Shown here: piece by piece, positions 1-7,914 of the stretch
Layout of the letters: each line of letters opens with the position of its first letter
Position numbering within the stretch: the first letter of the stretch is position 1
Source: Dongia deserti
GTDB lineage: Bacteria; Pseudomonadota; Alphaproteobacteria; Dongiales; Dongiaceae
Reading direction: 5' to 3'
DNA length: 64,000 bases
Assembly (NCBI RefSeq): GCF_003574735.1
Contig: NZ_QORW01000007.1
Location: 124,001-188,000 of the forward strand
Program-made: the position numbers and the translations under genes
The notes under the pieces: generated by a model
What the model was told of the DNA's origin: nothing
The model's input: only the letters and a program-made list of their open reading frames with translations
The model's database searches: none

Positions 1-345
1 GTCGCTGCCTTCGTGCCCGTAGGTCAGGATCAGGCGTGTCGAGGCGAGATTGAGCGACAGCCTGGTCATCGTGACGATGAGCAGAACGGTCGGGAAGGTG
101 CTGAAGTCGAGCGGCTTCTGGATGAACAGCACCACCATCAGGATGAGGACCGATGCGGTGATCGAGAAGGCGAGGCAGATGTCCAGCATCCAAGCCGGCA
201 TCGGCAGGATGAGGACCGCGAGAATGAAGATGAGTCCGCCGGCGAGCATGATCTCGCCGCGCCGCAGCGTCCTGGCGAGCTGGCCAAGCCAGGCCGGCGC
301 GCCCGTCCCGCCAGCGTTGGCCCCGCTATTGCCGGTATCCGCCAT
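1..345 (-). CDS. flhA: FlhA, flagellar type III export gate protein (N-terminal part, cut by window edge)
   Basis: Only the first 115 codons are inside the window; the gene continues beyond base 1. FlhA is the large inner-membrane subunit of the flagellar export gate. The visible part has a short Ala/Gly-rich leader, then membrane segments (for example the stretch around [19 protein letters not shown]) and the conserved FlhA region containing [10 protein letters not shown] and [14 protein letters not shown], which identify the family clearly. The ATG at 345 follows flbD by 32 bp, so it is probably the last visible gene of the leftward fliF-to-flhA transcription unit. Confidence 0.95.
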   Translation of the reverse strand, partial: MADTGNSGANAGGTGAPAWLGQLARTLRRGEIMLAGGLIFILAVLILPMPAWMLDICLAFSITASVLILMVVLFIQKPLDFSTFPTVLLIVTMTRLSLNLASTRLILTYGHEGSD

Positions 346-377
346 CTGATCCGATCCTTACTGGGTACAACGTGCGA

Positions 378-1769
378 TCAGGCGGCCGAGAAGTGATCGC
401 TCTCGCTGTGCGCTGAGCCGGGGACCGGCACTCCTTCTTCGCTGTACTGTTTCAGCTTGTTGCGCAGGGTACGGATCGAGATGCCGAGGATGTTGGCGGC
501 ATGGGTCCGGTTACCCAGGCAGTGCTGCAGCGTGTCGATGATGAGGTCGCGCTCGACGGCGGCGACGGTGCGGCCGACCAGGGCGCTGGTAACGCCGCTC
601 GCCGTCTTTGCCGCTGTGGGCGCTGCCGTCAGTCCGGTTTGCTGCTGCAAGGCCGAAACCGGGATGCCGCGCCCGCCGGTCAGCAGGATGGCGTCCGGGG
701 CGATCACCGAATCCTGCGCCAGCAGGACGGCGCGATGCATGGTGTTCTCCAGCTCGCGTACGTTGCCGCGCCACTCGTGAGCACGCAGCATGTCCATCAC
801 GTCGGGTGCGATGCCGGTGATCCTGACGCCGTTGGCATCGGCGTACTTCTTCGCGAAGTGCTCGGCCAGCACCTGGATATCCAACGGACGGTGGCGCAGC
901 GCCGGGAGCTCGAGCGACATCACGTTGAGACGGAAGAACAGGTCGTCGCGGAAGTTGCCCTTCCGCACTTCCTCCTGCAGGTCGCGATTCGACGTGGCGA
1001 GCAGGCGGATGTCGACCTTCACCGGCTGCGTGCCGCCGACCCGGTCGACGACGCGCTCCTGGATCGCGCGCAGCAGCTTGGCTTGCAGCCGCGGATGCAT
1101 CTCGCTGATCTCGTCCAGCAGCAGGGTTCCGCCACTGGCTTCCTCGAACTTGCCGATGCGGCGCGCGATGGCGCCGGTGAAGGAGCCCTTCTCATGGCCG
1201 AACAATTCGGATTCCAGCAGATTCTCCGGAATGGCCGCGCAGTTCACCGAGATGAATGGCTTGCTGGCGCGCCTGGAGTGGGCGTGGATGTATCGCGCCA
1301 CCACTTCCTTGCCCGTGCCGGATTCGCCGGTGATGAGGATGCTAGCGTCGGACGGGGCGACCTGGTCCGCAAGCTTCAGCACCGCCTTCATCGCCGGATC
1401 CTTGAAGATCAGCGCGGAGCTTTCCTCCGCGACCGCGGCAAGCACGGCGGCGATCAGCTCCGCGTCCGGCGGCAGGGGCACATACTCCTTGGCGCCGGCC
1501 TTGATCGCCTTCACGGCCGTTTCGGCGCTGGTGCCGATGCCGCAGGCCACCACGGGGATGTTGATCCGCTCCGTGCGCAAGCTGTCGATCATGCGCTGAA
1601 TGTCGAGCACGACGTCGAACATGATGAGATCCGCGCCCTGGCCGTTGCGCAAGGCATGCATGGCCTGATCGACATCGTCGACGTGAGCCACCTTGGCTCC
1701 GCGGCTAAGGGCGATCTTGCCGGCCGCGGTGATGTGGCCATCAAGGGATCCAACGATGAGTAGACGCAT
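378..1769 (-). CDS. flbD: FlbD-type sigma-54 transcriptional activator of flagellar genes
   Basis: 463-residue bacterial enhancer-binding protein. Residues 1-115 form a receiver-like domain with Asp52 but without the usual acidic pair after the first strand (the sequence there is VGSLDG), the atypical receiver seen in FlbD. The AAA+ domain has Walker A GESGTGKE (148-155), a GSFTGA loop (195-200, Ser replacing the common Ala of GAFTGA) and Walker B GGTLLLDE. The C-terminus carries a Fis-type helix-turn-helix (NRTHAANILGISIRTLRNKL). It follows motA by 42 bp. Its likely targets are the sigma-54 promoters in front of flgE, flgF, flgI and both flagellins here. In Caulobacter FlbD is coupled to hook-basal-body assembly by FliX, also encoded in this window. 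Confidence 0.93.
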   Translation of the reverse strand: MRLLIVGSLDGHITAAGKIALSRGAKVAHVDDVDQAMHALRNGQGADLIMFDVVLDIQRMIDSLRTERINIPVVACGIGTSAETAVKAIKAGAKEYVPLPPDAELIAAVLAAVAEESSALIFKDPAMKAVLKLADQVAPSDASILITGESGTGKEVVARYIHAHSRRASKPFISVNCAAIPENLLESELFGHEKGSFTGAIARRIGKFEEASGGTLLLDEISEMHPRLQAKLLRAIQERVVDRVGGTQPVKVDIRLLATSNRDLQEEVRKGNFRDDLFFRLNVMSLELPALRHRPLDIQVLAEHFAKKYADANGVRITGIAPDVMDMLRAHEWRGNVRELENTMHRAVLLAQDSVIAPDAILLTGGRGIPVSALQQQTGLTAAPTAAKTASGVTSALVGRTVAAVERDLIIDTLQHCLGNRTHAANILGISIRTLRNKLKQYSEEGVPVPGSAHSESDHFSAA

Positions 1770-1811
1770 GGTTTGCTCCTGGTGCTCTTGCGGCAGCGGC
1801 CGCGCTCAATG

Positions 1812-2654
1812 TCAATCGAAGTAGCGAATCTGCTGCCCGGCGGGCAGAACGGTGTTGAGTAGCATCTCGAGGCGGCGCGGGTTCTCCTGCCGGCCCATCG
1901 AGGCGACGCCCATGGTGTAGACCTGGCTGACCAGCTGCTCGACCGTCGCGTTGCGCTCCAGCTTGCTCGCGAGCGGCAGGAACACGACATTGGCCATCAG
2001 CGCGCCATAGAGTGTCGTCAGCAGCGCAAGGCTCATGGCCGGGCCGATGCGTTCGGGCGAGTCCAGGCTTCCGAGCATCTGCACCAGGCCGACCAGGGTT
2101 CCGATCAGCCCCATGGCTGGCGAGACCTCCGCGGCGCGGCGCAGGATGGCGGCGGCGCGATGACGACCCTGGGCGATGGCATGCGCTTCCAGGGTCATGT
2201 TGCGCTCAATCTCGTCCACCTGCAGGCCATCGACCAGCATGCCGAGGGAGCGCTGCAGAAACGGCGCGTCGCGCAGGCCGTAGAGATCGGCCTGCAGCGA
2301 CAGCAGGCCGCGCTTGCGCGCTTTGTCGGCCAAGGTCAGGACCCGGCGCGCGCCGACCCGCGGGTCGATTTCGGTGCGCAGCAAAGCCTGGCGGAAGGAG
2401 GGCTGCGCCTCGCGCAATTCCTCACCCGTATAGGAGATCGTCGTCACCGCGAAGGTTCCCAGCACCACCATCAGGATGGCCGGTATGTCGATGAAGGCGA
2501 GCGGCGAGCCATTGAGCACGATGGCGAGGCCGATCAGGGTCAGCGCCGCGGCCAGACCAAGCAGGGTGGCGAGGTCCATCTTGCGCGCGGGCGCTTCGAA
2601 GCGCAGCGGCGCATCGGCCATCGGTCGCACATCGTTAGGCGTTGTATCGGCCAT
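1812..2654 (-). CDS. motA: MotA/PomA-type flagellar stator protein
   Basis: 280-residue inner-membrane ion-channel subunit of the flagellar stator, which pairs with MotB and drives FliG. Two hydrophobic segments lie near residues 29-48 and 54-74 and two more in the C-terminal half. The signature stretches SPAMGLIGTLVGLVQML and IGPAMSLALLTTLYGALMAN carry the two conserved channel prolines. The cytoplasmic loop between them has the expected length. A hydrophilic leader of about 25 residues precedes the first helix. It lies 46 bp after fliN and before flbD. No motB lies beside it, so the partner must be encoded elsewhere. Confidence 0.9.
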   Translation of the reverse strand: MADTTPNDVRPMADAPLRFEAPARKMDLATLLGLAAALTLIGLAIVLNGSPLAFIDIPAILMVVLGTFAVTTISYTGEELREAQPSFRQALLRTEIDPRVGARRVLTLADKARKRGLLSLQADLYGLRDAPFLQRSLGMLVDGLQVDEIERNMTLEAHAIAQGRHRAAAILRRAAEVSPAMGLIGTLVGLVQMLGSLDSPERIGPAMSLALLTTLYGALMANVVFLPLASKLERNATVEQLVSQVYTMGVASMGRQENPRRLEMLLNTVLPAGQQIRYFD

Positions 2655-2700
2655 CTTTATCCTGCCTTGCCATCGTTTCCACGCGCGTCCCCAAGCCGTC

Positions 2701-3036
2701 CTAGGCCCGGTCCGCCTTGATGATCTCCGTCATGGTGACGCCGAGACGATCCTCGACCACCACCACCTCGCCGCGCGCGACCAGTCGGTTGTTGACATAG
2801 ATGTCGACCGCCTCGCCAACCTTACGGTCGAGCTCGACCACCGCGCCGCGGCCGAGCTTCAGCAGCTGGCTCACCTGCATCGAGGTGCGACCCAGCACTG
2901 CGGATACCTGCACCGGGATGTCGTAGACGGCGTCCAGGTCCTTGGCAGTACCCGGCCGGGATGGCTCCTGGCCGGCATCGGGCGGCTGGCCCTCCGCGCC
3001 TTGGAACTCGGTGAGCTCCAGATTCTCGTCACCCAT
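2701..3036 (-). CDS. fliN: FliN, flagellar motor switch (C-ring) protein
   Basis: 111-residue protein. After an acidic, Pro/Gly-rich leader of about 35 residues comes the SpoA/FliN core: VYDIPVQVSAVLGRTSMQVS, LLKLGRGAVVELDRKVGE, VDIYVNNRLVARGEVVVVED and RLGVTMTEII. FliN forms the lower C-ring with FliM and FliG and docks the FliH-FliI export complex. ATG at 3036 is preferred over the adjacent in-frame GTG at 3039, because the AAGGAGAG ribosome-binding site is well spaced for the ATG but too close to the GTG. It lies in the fliF operon, 16 bp after fliH. Confidence 0.93.
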   Translation of the reverse strand: MGDENLELTEFQGAEGQPPDAGQEPSRPGTAKDLDAVYDIPVQVSAVLGRTSMQVSQLLKLGRGAVVELDRKVGEAVDIYVNNRLVARGEVVVVEDRLGVTMTEIIKADRA

Positions 3037-3052
3037 CACTCTCTCCTTTCAC

Positions 3053-3748
3053 TCACTTCGCCTCGCGGCCGTCGGCCGCGATGTATCGGTTCAGGGTTTC
3101 CTCGATTGCCCGCCAGATGCGGCCGGCCTCGCGTTCCACGCCGCCATCGGCCCATTCGACGCGGCAATCGCTTTCACCCATCGCATCGTCCGCGATCAGG
3201 ACAACGCGACCCTCAAACCCGGTGGAGGCCGACAATTGCGCCAGCCGCTCCTGCAGCGCATCGAGCCGGGCGCTGTGCACATAGGCGACCAAGCGCGGCT
3301 CCTGCTTCAGGGATTCCAGGCATTGACCGAGCACGGATTCGATCTCCGCCAAGCCCTGGCGCTCGACCAGCGTTGGATGCAGCTTGCGCACGATCGCCAG
3401 CGCCAGATCGACCGACTTGCCGGCGGCCTGCGCCTCGGCGGCTACGCTCTTGGCGATCGCCGCGGTCTGCTGCGCCAGGGAGCTCAGCGTTGCGGCCACC
3501 TGCTTGTCGAAGGCCGAGATCGCCTCGTTGCGCCCACGCACCACGCCGGCTTCCTCGCCCTTGCGGCGCGCGACGTCGCATGCGCCTTGCATCTCCGCCT
3601 CGGTGAATATCGGGGCAGGGGGAGCGGGGGGCGCAGCCGGCGTGCTCGATGCACCGGCGGGCGCACCTTTGGCGCGTGCGCCGCCAACTGCACCTTGCGG
3701 CGCTTCACCGAAATCGTTGTCGAAAAGGAACTTGCGAACCACTGCCAT
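3053..3748 (-). CDS. fliH: FliH-like flagellar export ATPase regulator
   Basis: 231 residues. The N-terminus VVRKFLFDNDFGE is typical of alphaproteobacterial FliH and is followed by a Pro/Ala-rich linker (about residues 20-50), an Ala/Gln-rich helical region and a C-terminal domain with GLAEIESVLGQCLESLKQEP and FEGRVVLIADDAMGESDCRVEWADGG, matching the FliH/YscL C-terminal domain. FliH holds the export ATPase FliI in check and links it to the C-ring through FliN, its downstream neighbour. No fliI or fliJ is in the window. Assignment rests on the C-terminal motif and position between fliG and fliN. Confidence 0.83.
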   Translation of the reverse strand: MAVVRKFLFDNDFGEAPQGAVGGARAKGAPAGASSTPAAPPAPPAPIFTEAEMQGACDVARRKGEEAGVVRGRNEAISAFDKQVAATLSSLAQQTAAIAKSVAAEAQAAGKSVDLALAIVRKLHPTLVERQGLAEIESVLGQCLESLKQEPRLVAYVHSARLDALQERLAQLSASTGFEGRVVLIADDAMGESDCRVEWADGGVEREAGRIWRAIEETLNRYIAADGREAK

Positions 3749-3764
3749 CTCTCGCGCCAGAACT

Positions 3765-4784
3765 CTAGTAAATCAGCTCGTCTTCGCCCTTCTTGTCGCT
3801 CAGCATGATCTCGCCCTTGGCGGCCAGTTCCTTGGCGACGGTGACCATCGCCAGCTGAGATTCCTCGACATCGCGCACGCGGACGGGCCCCATCGCCGCC
3901 ATGTCCTCCTTGAGCATCTTCGAGGCGCGCTCCGACATGTTCGACAGGAACAGGTCGCGCAGCGCTTCGGAAGCGCCTTTGAGGGCGATCGGCAGCTTGT
4001 CCTTCTCGATGTTGCGCAGCAGCGTCTGCACCCCACCCGGATCGAGCTTGCCGAGATCCTCGAACGTGAACATGAGCGAGCGGACCTTCTCGGCAGAATC
4101 GCGGTTGCGTTCCTCGAGCGCGGTCAGGAAGCGCTGCTCCGACGCGCGGTCCAGGTTGTTGAAGATTTCCGCGATCATCTCGTGCGCATCGCGGCGCGAG
4201 GTGCGGGCCAGATTGCTCATGAACTCGTTGCGCAGCACGCGCTCGACATCGTCTAGGATGTCCTTCTGCACCGATTCCATGCGCAGCATGCGCATGATGA
4301 CTTCCATCGCGAAGGCTTCCGGCAGCATCGAGAGAACGCGTGCACCGTGATCCGGCTTTACCTTGGAGAGCACGACCGCGACGGTCTGCGGATATTCGTT
4401 CTTCAGGAAGTTCGCCAGCACGGATTCGTGCACGTTGCCAAGCTTGTCCCACATGGTGCGACCCGCGGGACCGCGGATCTCCTCCATGATCTGGTCGACC
4501 TTGCTCTTGTCGAGCACCTTCGAAAGTAGTCGCTCCGTGGATTCGTAGGTGCCGGTCAGCGTGCCGGTCGAGGAGATCTGGTCGGCAAACTCGACGAACA
4601 GCCGCTCGATCACCGTCGCGTTGACGGTGCCGAGGTTGGCCATTGTCTGCGAAATCTCGCGGATCTCGTCGTCATGCATCAACTGGAAGATCTTCGCGGC
4701 AGTGTCCTCGCCGACCGACATGACCAGCAGCGCGGCCTTCTGCAGCCCGTTGAGGGAGCGATAATCGTCCTTGGCGCGAATCAT
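3765..4784 (-). CDS. fliG: FliG, flagellar motor switch protein
   Basis: 339 residues, the usual length for FliG. The N-terminal region has [20 protein letters not shown]; the middle carries [20 protein letters not shown] with the EYPQ signature (EHPQ in E. coli); the C-terminal domain includes [20 protein letters not shown] with the charged helix that meets MotA. FliG sits on the MS-ring (FliF), forms the upper C-ring and receives torque from the stator. It begins 18 bp after fliF in the same operon. Confidence 0.97.
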   Translation of the reverse strand: MIRAKDDYRSLNGLQKAALLVMSVGEDTAAKIFQLMHDDEIREISQTMANLGTVNATVIERLFVEFADQISSTGTLTGTYESTERLLSKVLDKSKVDQIMEEIRGPAGRTMWDKLGNVHESVLANFLKNEYPQTVAVVLSKVKPDHGARVLSMLPEAFAMEVIMRMLRMESVQKDILDDVERVLRNEFMSNLARTSRRDAHEMIAEIFNNLDRASEQRFLTALEERNRDSAEKVRSLMFTFEDLGKLDPGGVQTLLRNIEKDKLPIALKGASEALRDLFLSNMSERASKMLKEDMAAMGPVRVRDVEESQLAMVTVAKELAAKGEIMLSDKKGEDELIY

Positions 4785-4802
4785 TGTCTTGCTCGTTCCC
4801 CG

Positions 4803-6485
4803 TCACTGTTCCTGGTAAACCCACTGACGGATCAGGTTCACCGCCTGCTCCGGATGCTGGTCGACCAGTTCCGATATCTTCTTGATGGATGAGGCGCGCA
4901 CGCGTCCTTCGACCTGGTTGATGTCGATCATCTGGTCGATCTCCGCCGCGATCGCCTCCGCTTCGCTCGCCGACGGTACGGCCGGCAATTGAGTCTGCGC
5001 TGGCCCAGGGATCGCCAGCGCGGCGGCCGCGCCGGGCGGCAAGGCGAGCCGATCCCCGGGACCCGCAAGCGCGATATTGGCCGGCGCGATGCTCGGCATC
5101 GCCAGGATGCGGCCCAGCAGCGGACGCACGACCAGCAGCAGCACCAGCATCGCGACGATTGCCAGCACGACCAGTTCCGCCAGACGCATCAGGTCGGTCT
5201 TGTCGAGGCCGAGCAGCGTCGTGCCGGAATCCTCGAGCGGCGCGGGCTCGGCGAACTTCATGTTGACGACATTCACGATGTCGCCGCGCTTCTCGTCAAA
5301 GCCGATGGCGGACTTCACCAGCGCGTCGATCTGCGCGAGCTCCTCGGTGCTGCGCGGCTGATAGGTCTTGGCGCCGTCCGCGGCGACCTGATGGATGCCG
5401 TCAACCAACACTGCGGCCGATATGCGCTTCACTTCGCCGCCCGCTTTCACCTCGGTGCGGACGGTCTTGGAGATTTCATAGTTGACGATTTCCTCCGTGC
5501 GGCCGGTCTGCGAGCTCGAGCCGCTCGTGCCATTGGCATCTTGGCCTGGCGGATTGGGCGTGTTGTTGGCCACGCTGACGCTGTTCGCGCCCTGGCGTTC
5601 CTGCGTGGTCCCCGTCTCCTCGATGGAGTTGGTGGAGCGGACGACCTGTCCGTCTGGGTTGAAGTCTTCCTTGTTGGTGGTCACGTGGTTGAAGTCGAGC
5701 TCGGCGGTCACCTCCGCGCGCACCTTTCCGGCGCCCAAGGTCTGCGCCAGCAGCTGTTCGATAGCCTGGCTGAGGCGCGCCTCGTAGGAGCGCCGCATGT
5801 CCTCGGAGTTCGCCGTGTCCAGCCCGCCCTCATCGGCGCCGCGCGCCAGCAACTCGCCGTTGTTGTCGATGACTGACACGTTCTTGGACTTCATGCCCGG
5901 AACCGCGGAAGCGATGAGATGCTGGATGGCGGAGACCTGGCCCTTATCCAGACCGCCTTGCAGAGCGAGCACGACCGATGCCGTCGGCTCCGCGCGATCG
6001 CGGGAGAACAGCTCGCGCTTCGGCATCACCAGATGCACGCGCGCCGAGCGGACCTGATGGATGGAGCGGATGGTGCGCGCCAACTCGCCTTCCAGCGCGC
6101 GGATCTGGTTGATCTGCTGGACGAAGTTGGTGGTGCCGAGCGCATCGGCGCGATCGAAGATCTCGTAGCCGATGGAGCCGCCCGCCGGGATGCCTTCGGA
6201 TGCCAGTGAAAGGCGCAGCCGCGCCACCTGATCCTGCGGCACGTAGATCTGCGAGCCGTCGCCGCGCAGTTCGTAGGGGATGCCCTGCGTGTCCATGCGT
6301 TGGACGATCTGGCCGCTGTCCGCGGGATCGAGGCCGCTATAGAGCAGCGTCATGCCAGGGCTGGCGAGACGCGTGACAATGAAGGTGAAGAAAGCGATCA
6401 GCGCAAACCCGACCGCAGCCAATGCTACGAGGCGAGTTGCCCCCAGATTGCGCAGCGTTTGCATCAGTCCATTCACGAGCGTCAC
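4803..6485 (-). CDS. fliF: FliF, flagellar MS-ring protein
   Basis: 560 residues with two membrane helices: one near the N-terminus (LVALAAVGFALIAFFTFIVT) and one at about residues 432-456 (LAELVVLAIVAMLVLLLVV). Between them lie the ring-building domains (GMTLLYSGLDPADSGQIVQR, EGELARTIRSIHQVRSARVH) and a disordered Gly/Ser-rich linker. The cytoplasmic tail ends in the FliG-binding region. FliF forms the inner-membrane ring that nucleates the flagellum. First gene of fliF-fliG-fliH-fliN-motA-flbD-flhA; a perfect CtrA box lies about 125 bp upstream of its ATG, as at the Caulobacter fliF promoter. Confidence 0.97.
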   Translation of the reverse strand: MTLVNGLMQTLRNLGATRLVALAAVGFALIAFFTFIVTRLASPGMTLLYSGLDPADSGQIVQRMDTQGIPYELRGDGSQIYVPQDQVARLRLSLASEGIPAGGSIGYEIFDRADALGTTNFVQQINQIRALEGELARTIRSIHQVRSARVHLVMPKRELFSRDRAEPTASVVLALQGGLDKGQVSAIQHLIASAVPGMKSKNVSVIDNNGELLARGADEGGLDTANSEDMRRSYEARLSQAIEQLLAQTLGAGKVRAEVTAELDFNHVTTNKEDFNPDGQVVRSTNSIEETGTTQERQGANSVSVANNTPNPPGQDANGTSGSSSQTGRTEEIVNYEISKTVRTEVKAGGEVKRISAAVLVDGIHQVAADGAKTYQPRSTEELAQIDALVKSAIGFDEKRGDIVNVVNMKFAEPAPLEDSGTTLLGLDKTDLMRLAELVVLAIVAMLVLLLVVRPLLGRILAMPSIAPANIALAGPGDRLALPPGAAAALAIPGPAQTQLPAVPSASEAEAIAAEIDQMIDINQVEGRVRASSIKKISELVDQHPEQAVNLIRQWVYQEQ

Positions 6486-6610
6486 CGGTATACGAATATG
6501 TGGCCCACTCGTCGGTCGGCGATCCCGTGCGTTCGCTTAAAATTTGCCGCAAATCATGGGGATCTGCGCGCGATGCCGCCCGACGTGGGTTTGACGATAG
6601 GCGGCAGGGC

Positions 6611-6625
6611 TTAACAAGCCCTTAA
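6611..6625. promoter_or_regulatory. CtrA-type box upstream of fliF
   Basis: TTAACAAGCCCTTAA, a perfect TTAA-N7-TTAA match to the alphaproteobacterial CtrA consensus, in the gap between sciP and fliF and 126-140 bp upstream of the fliF start. CtrA control of fliF is established in Caulobacter; here it is inferred from the motif and position. Confidence 0.72.
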
Positions 6626-6629
6626 GTGA

Positions 6630-6643
6630 CGGCAAAAATTGCC
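6630..6643. promoter_or_regulatory. Candidate FlbD (ftr-like) dyad near fliF promoter
   Basis: CGGCAAAAATTGCC is an imperfect dyad four bases from the CtrA box. Related half-sites occur nearby (TTTGCCGC at 6543-6550 and CTTGCCGG at 6659-6666). In Caulobacter FlbD represses fliF from a site at this promoter. The link here is inference from sequence similarity to the dyads around the sigma-54 promoters of this window. Confidence 0.4.
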
Positions 6644-6714
6644 TAGAGGTGGGAAAAACTTGCCGGCGTGTGGCGGAATTTCGCAGACAGGGCGAAGAGA
6701 CTCGAGAACCGAGT

Positions 6715-7029
6715 CTACTCGGCGGTGCGCATGTGGCCGCTCCGCCGCGCGGCGGCGCGGTAATCCTGGATACGCGTGGTCCTGAGGCCGCGCATGCCAT
6801 GACGATCGATCGATCGCTGCCAGGACAGGAACTCCTCGACCGAAAGCGTATAGCGCGCGCAGGCTTCTTCAAGAGTGATCAGGCCGGCGCGCACGCCAGC
6901 GACCACCTCCGCCTTGCGGCGGATGACCCAGCGCCTTGTGCCGGGAGGAGGCAAGTCTTCGAGGCGCAAGCGGCGCCCGTCTATACCGAGAACCACCACG
7001 CCTCTGTTGCCATCGAGCTCGGCGTCCAT
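6715..7029 (-). CDS. sciP: SciP, small CtrA-inhibiting DNA-binding protein (DUF1153)
   Basis: 104 residues that match the SciP/DUF1153 family: the core includes LEDLPPPGTRRWVIRRKAEV, GLITLEEACARYTLSVEEFL, SWQRSIDRHGMRGLRTTRIQ. In Caulobacter SciP binds CtrA-dependent promoters and keeps CtrA from activating flagellar and other genes at the wrong cell-cycle time. The gene lies between flgD and fliF in the same direction, with its own upstream CtrA-like box, and the fliF CtrA box lies directly downstream. The C-terminal tail of about 12 residues is basic. The family call is very secure; the regulatory role is taken from the known homologues. Confidence 0.95.
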   Translation of the reverse strand: MDAELDGNRGVVVLGIDGRRLRLEDLPPPGTRRWVIRRKAEVVAGVRAGLITLEEACARYTLSVEEFLSWQRSIDRHGMRGLRTTRIQDYRAAARRSGHMRTAE

Positions 7030-7080
7030 CGACTCCTTCCTCGGTGCAATCCGATGTCCTCCGAGCCTATGACCGACGAC

Positions 7081-7095
7081 TTAAGGAATCGCTAA
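7081..7095. promoter_or_regulatory. CtrA-like box upstream of sciP (one mismatch)
   Basis: TTAAGGAATCGCTAA fits TTAA-N7-TTAA with a single mismatch (CTAA) and lies 52-66 bp upstream of the sciP start, a usual distance for a CtrA-activated promoter. sciP is itself a CtrA target in Caulobacter. Confidence 0.5.
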
Positions 7096-7178
7096 ATCAG
7101 GCTTACGGGCGAATTCGAGATTGTCGCAGTTTTTCGATAAAATTTTAGCTAGTTAGGGCCCCGAGCGCGGAAGCGGTC

Positions 7179-7892
7179 TTAAGTCGCGTTGCTGGCGCTG
7201 GCGGCTGGCTTGGTGACCTTGAGAACCTTGTCGATCGGGAAACCGACCGACCCGACGAACAGCTTCACCTCGCCATCCTTGATCTCCGTCGAGTCCACCA
7301 CGCCGAAGCTGGTGATCGGAGCGGCATAGACCTGACCCTGTGCATCGCTGTAGGAGACCGCCACGCGATACGAGCCATCCGGCAGCTGATTGCCGAAGGC
7401 GTCCTTGCCATTCCATTCGACTTTATAGGTGCCAATGCCCTTGTTGGCCTCCTGCACCAGGACCACTTGGCCGCGCTCATTGATGACGGTCAGTGCTGCA
7501 CTGCTGGCTGTCCGGTCGATCTGGTACTCGAACTTCGCCTTGCCATTCTTGAGGCTGATGTGACTGCTGTCCACCGCCACCTCGTTGCCGATGAAGCTGA
7601 CAGCGCCGAAGGCGTTGGTCGAGGACTGAAGGGCGATCAGTTTTTCCAAACTCTTGTTCGAGGCGATCTGCTGCTCGACCTGACTGAATCCGACCAGCTG
7701 CTGCGTGAACTGTGCGGTATCCATAGGATCGAGCGGGTCCTGGTTCTGCAGCTGCTTGGTCAGCAGCAGCAGGAAATTGTTGTAGGTGTCGTTCAGCCCC
7801 GCGATCGCCTCGTCGGTCTTGGAGGTCGAGCTGGAGCTGGACTGGCTGGCGCTGGATTGCCCCAGGATGTTCTGGATATTGGGTATTTCCAT
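7179..7892 (-). CDS. flgD: FlgD, hook cap / hook assembly protein
   Basis: 237 residues. The conserved N-terminal export/cap region is clear (NNFLLLLTKQLQNQDPLDPM, DTAQFTQQLVGFSQVEQQIA); the C-terminal part has the FlgD beta-sandwich with a FLIP-like repeat (YKVEWNGKDAFGNQLPDGSY). FlgD caps the growing hook and is required for FlgE polymerisation. Last gene of the leftward flgE-flgK-flgL-fliK-flgD operon, 22 bp after fliK. The N-terminus has a Ser-rich stretch of about 12 residues. Confidence 0.94.
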   Translation of the reverse strand: MEIPNIQNILGQSSASQSSSSSTSKTDEAIAGLNDTYNNFLLLLTKQLQNQDPLDPMDTAQFTQQLVGFSQVEQQIASNKSLEKLIALQSSTNAFGAVSFIGNEVAVDSSHISLKNGKAKFEYQIDRTASSAALTVINERGQVVLVQEANKGIGTYKVEWNGKDAFGNQLPDGSYRVAVSYSDAQGQVYAAPITSFGVVDSTEIKDGEVKLFVGSVGFPIDKVLKVTKPAASASNAT

Positions 7893-7914
7893 CGTCTTAG
7901 CTCCCGACCTTACC

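Noticed and set aside
501-1763. 420-codon open frame on the plus strand
   Set aside because: It is antisense to flbD. High GC keeps the complementary frame open; the translation has low-complexity Gln/Arg/His-rich content with no domain.
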